From an uncultured Asticcacaulis sp. (GTDB taxonomy: Bacteria > Pseudomonadota > Alphaproteobacteria > Caulobacterales > Caulobacteraceae): a stretch of DNA of 8,490 nt. Below the pieces are notes generated by a model. The model saw only the letters and a list, made by a program, of their open reading frames with translations. It did not search any database and was not told the DNA's origin. The translations under genes were made by a program, and so were the position numbers. Each line of letters starts with the position of its first letter. Within the stretch, counting starts at the first letter, position 1. The stretch spans positions 1 to 8,490 of the forward strand of contig CAMLLA010000171.1 in assembly GCA_946480525.1 (NCBI GenBank), written 5' to 3'. Positions 6,749 to 8,490 of this stretch are shown here, piece after piece.

Positions 6749-8370
6749 CGCGTTTCGATGCGGTAGACATAGGCCAGCTGACGCGGTGCATCGGCGGGTG
6801 GGGTAACCACCAGGCCGGATGCATCCTGACGGAAGGCCACCGGCGCATCCGTGCCCAGAAGGCTGACCTTTTTCACCGGATAATCGCTGCGGATCGAGGT
6901 GATCGTGGCCGAGCCTTCGTCGGGCCAGGCCATCTGGATGGCGTGCAGGACGCCGTCCTTGACCGTGAAACGGAAGTCCTGTGCGGTGTATGCGCGCGCC
7001 TTGCTCTCGGCAAAGCTGCCGGAAGCGGTCTCGGTCGGTCCTTCGCCAAAGATAACCCACGGCCGCGCGCCATAGATGGCGTCGCCATTGACCTTAAGCC
7101 ACGCGCCCATCTGCATCAGCGTATCGCGCGCCCCGTCGGGGATGCGGCCCGAGGCATGCGGTCCGACATTGAGCAGAAGGTTGCCGTTCTTGGACACGAC
7201 GTCCGCCAGCAGGTGGATCAGCTGGGCCGGTGACTTATAGGTATCGTTTTCGATATAGCCCCACGACTTGTCGCTGATCGAGGTGCAGGTCTGCCAGACG
7301 TCCTTGCGGATACCCGGCGCCTGGCCACGTTCGATGTCGAGCACGCCGGCGCCGTCGGCGAATTCGCCGAGCTTGTAGTTGACGATGGCCGATACGCCTT
7401 CGCGCGCGCCCTTGTTGTAGTACCAGGCCAGGAACTTCGGCACGGTGTTGCGGAAGGACGGCTGGCCGATCCACCAGTCGAAATAGACCAGTTCCGGATC
7501 GTACTTCTCAACCAGTTCCGCCTGGCGCGCCAGCCAGTCGTCGAGCCAGGCCTGCGACACGTGGGTGTAATCGCCGAACAGGTCCGCGTCGCCGCCGGCA
7601 CCCAGTATGCGGCTTTGGGCAGGGCCATAGAGGCCGGCATTGGCGGGATCGGACACGTCCGAGGGGATCTTGCGGCCTTCGTCGAAGAACCAGTTGTTCT
7701 CGGCGCGGTGCGACGACAGGGCAAAGTGCAGTCCCTCGGCGCGCACCGCCTTCGATATCTCGGCCAGCACGTCTCGCTTGGGGCCCATCTTGACGGCGGT
7801 GTAATCGGACAGGTGGCTGTCGAACATCGAAAAGCCATCGTGGTGTTCGGCGACCGGCACGACATAGCGGGCGCCGGCTGCCCCGAACAGCTTTGCCCAA
7901 TCGCTGGCATCAAAGGCCTCGGCCTTCAGCATCGGGATGAAGTCCTTGTAGCCGAACCTGTCCTGGGGGCCATAGGTCTTGATGTGGTGCTCGAAAGCCG
8001 GATTGCCCTTTGCGTACATGTTGCGGGAGTACCACTCACCGCCAAAGGCCGGGATGGAGTAGACGCCCCAGTGGATGAAAATGCCGAACTTGGCGTCGGC
8101 ATACCATTGCGGGACTTTAAAATCTTGCAGCGACCCCCAGTCCGGTCGGAAGGGACCGTCGCGGCTGCCCTTTTCGACTTCGGAAAGCCAGCGCTTACGC
8201 TCAGGGTTAAACTTGCGGACGGCCCTCTGCCAGGCCTCATCGCGTTGATCAGGTGTCGTATTGTCGTTTGAGGCGGCGCGCACGGGACCTGCCAATCCGC
8301 TCATCAGTCCGGCCGCGGCAAGTCCGCTCAGGAGGCTGCGGCGAGAGAAACGAATGGTGTCGGGGGTCAT
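6745..8370 (-). CDS. GH29 alpha-L-fucosidase, Tat-exported
   Basis: Retaining alpha-L-fucosidase; first gene of the operon in this window. 541 residues, a little long for the family because of about 85 residues before the barrel. The N-terminus has a twin-arginine signal: FSRRSLLSG, a short hydrophobic run (LAAAGLMSGLAG) and a likely cut after VRA, so it is probably folded before export. The GH29 barrel begins at KVPQWYADAKFGIFIHWG and shows GGEWYSRNMY, PVAEHHDGFSMFDS (H176, H177) and LVYFDWWIG, where Asp298 is the likely nucleophile, then DKSWGYI and KNGNLLLNVGP. The last ~90 residues form the usual small C-terminal beta-sandwich, ending YVYRIETR. GH29 splits into a broad and an alpha-1,3/1,4-specific group; the sequence alone does not settle which applies. 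ATG 8370 has GGAG eight bases upstream, and the signal peptide starts exactly there. Confidence 0.95.
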   Translation of the reverse strand: MTPDTIRFSRRSLLSGLAAAGLMSGLAGPVRAASNDNTTPDQRDEAWQRAVRKFNPERKRWLSEVEKGSRDGPFRPDWGSLQDFKVPQWYADAKFGIFIHWGVYSIPAFGGEWYSRNMYAKGNPAFEHHIKTYGPQDRFGYKDFIPMLKAEAFDASDWAKLFGAAGARYVVPVAEHHDGFSMFDSHLSDYTAVKMGPKRDVLAEISKAVRAEGLHFALSSHRAENNWFFDEGRKIPSDVSDPANAGLYGPAQSRILGAGGDADLFGDYTHVSQAWLDDWLARQAELVEKYDPELVYFDWWIGQPSFRNTVPKFLAWYYNKGAREGVSAIVNYKLGEFADGAGVLDIERGQAPGIRKDVWQTCTSISDKSWGYIENDTYKSPAQLIHLLADVVSKNGNLLLNVGPHASGRIPDGARDTLMQMGAWLKVNGDAIYGARPWVIFGEGPTETASGSFAESKARAYTAQDFRFTVKDGVLHAIQMAWPDEGSATITSIRSDYPVKKVSLLGTDAPVAFRQDASGLVVTPPADAPRQLAYVYRIETR

Positions 8371-8378
8371 GCGTGCAT

Positions 8379-8382
8379 CTCC
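8379..8382 (-). promoter_or_regulatory. Ribosome binding site of the GH29 gene
   Basis: GGAG, eight bases before ATG 8370, supports that start, as does the Tat signal beginning at this codon. Confidence 0.7.
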
Positions 8383-8419
8383 ATAGGCTTACCGGCAATG
8401 TGAATTCAGGCAGCTTCCG

Positions 8420-8458
8420 AAGACGGACCCATGACGCGGCGGCGTCAATAAAAAATTT
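8420..8458 (-). promoter_or_regulatory. Candidate operon promoter
   Basis: On the minus strand an unbroken twelve-base A/T tract (AAATTTTTTATT, 8458-8447) runs into TTGACG (8448-8443), a good -35 match, and the tract resembles an UP element. The tract is conspicuous in this GC-rich DNA. No convincing -10 is found: 17 bases on lies only CGTCTT (8425-8420), and the alphaproteobacterial GCTANAWC-type box is not evident. The whole region 8371-8490 holds no supported gene. Confidence 0.35.
8432..8447. promoter_or_regulatory. Perfect 6-4-6 palindrome, candidate operator
   Basis: TGACGC-GGCG-GCGTCA on the plus strand is a perfect inverted repeat with a four-base spacer, 61 bases upstream of the fucosidase start. 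Its one end overlaps the TTGACG box described separately, the position expected for a repressor or other dimeric regulator. As a hairpin it would lack a following U-run on the minus strand (the T-run lies before it), so an operator fits better than a terminator. The regulator is unknown and not in the window. A six-base arm in GC-rich DNA can arise by chance. Confidence 0.4.
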
Positions 8459-8490
8459 CAGCGCGATCCACCACACAGACCGTGCTTCGG

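Noticed and set aside
6680..7060. Longer GH20 reading frame starting at 7060 within the GH29 gene
   Set aside because: The added 127 residues overlap GH29 out of frame, show no domain and would place the signal peptide in the middle of the protein. ATG 6679 has a ribosome site.
8432..8460. Intrinsic terminator of an upstream gene
   Set aside because: On the minus strand the T-run precedes the stem-loop instead of following it, and on the plus strand the stem is followed by A residues. No upstream coding sequence ending here can be established from the 30 bases left.
8249..8476. Small minus-strand frame across the leader and the GH29 start
   Set aside because: Its second half is GH29 in another frame, it has no good ribosome site, and its protein resembles nothing I recognise.

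Overview
The window carries four consecutive secreted glycoside hydrolase genes, all read from the minus strand and packed like one operon. In transcription order they are a GH29 alpha-L-fucosidase (8370-6745), a GH20 beta-N-acetylhexosaminidase (6679-4358), a GH2 beta-mannosidase (4349-1710) and a GH3 enzyme of the beta-xylosidase type with a PA14 insert (1710 down to base 1, cut by the window edge). Together they fill about 98% of the sequence. No RNA gene, insertion sequence, CRISPR array or long repeat was seen.

The DNA is visibly GC-rich and avoids TTA, CTA and TCA codons, so long open frames appear antisense to every gene. All four proteins begin with export signals: a twin-arginine signal on GH29 and Sec-type signals on the other three. 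The architecture fits a polysaccharide- or glycan-degrading Gram-negative bacterium. An alphaproteobacterium of the Caulobacterales (Caulobacter or Asticcacaulis type) is my best guess, but this rests on general resemblance and not on a marker gene.

Layout: 8371-8490 is the leader of the first gene. It holds an A/T tract, a TTGACG box and a perfect 6-4-6 palindrome overlapping that box, which makes it a plausible promoter/operator. Between GH29 and GH20 lies a 65-base gap, most of it taken up by a strong hairpin that starts in the last codons of GH29. GH20 and GH2 are separated by 8 bases, and the GH2 stop overlaps the GH3 start (TGATG), so the last three genes look translationally coupled.

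Working hypothesis: fucose, GlcNAc, beta-mannose and beta-xylose are the non-alpha-mannose linkages of a plant complex N-glycan (core alpha-1,3-fucose, beta-1,2-xylose, GlcNAc and the core beta-mannose). The four families match these one to one. The alpha-mannosidases (GH92, GH125 or similar), an endo-acting or amidase enzyme, a TonB-dependent receptor and a regulator would have to be outside the window. A different fucosylated or xylosylated glycan is not excluded.
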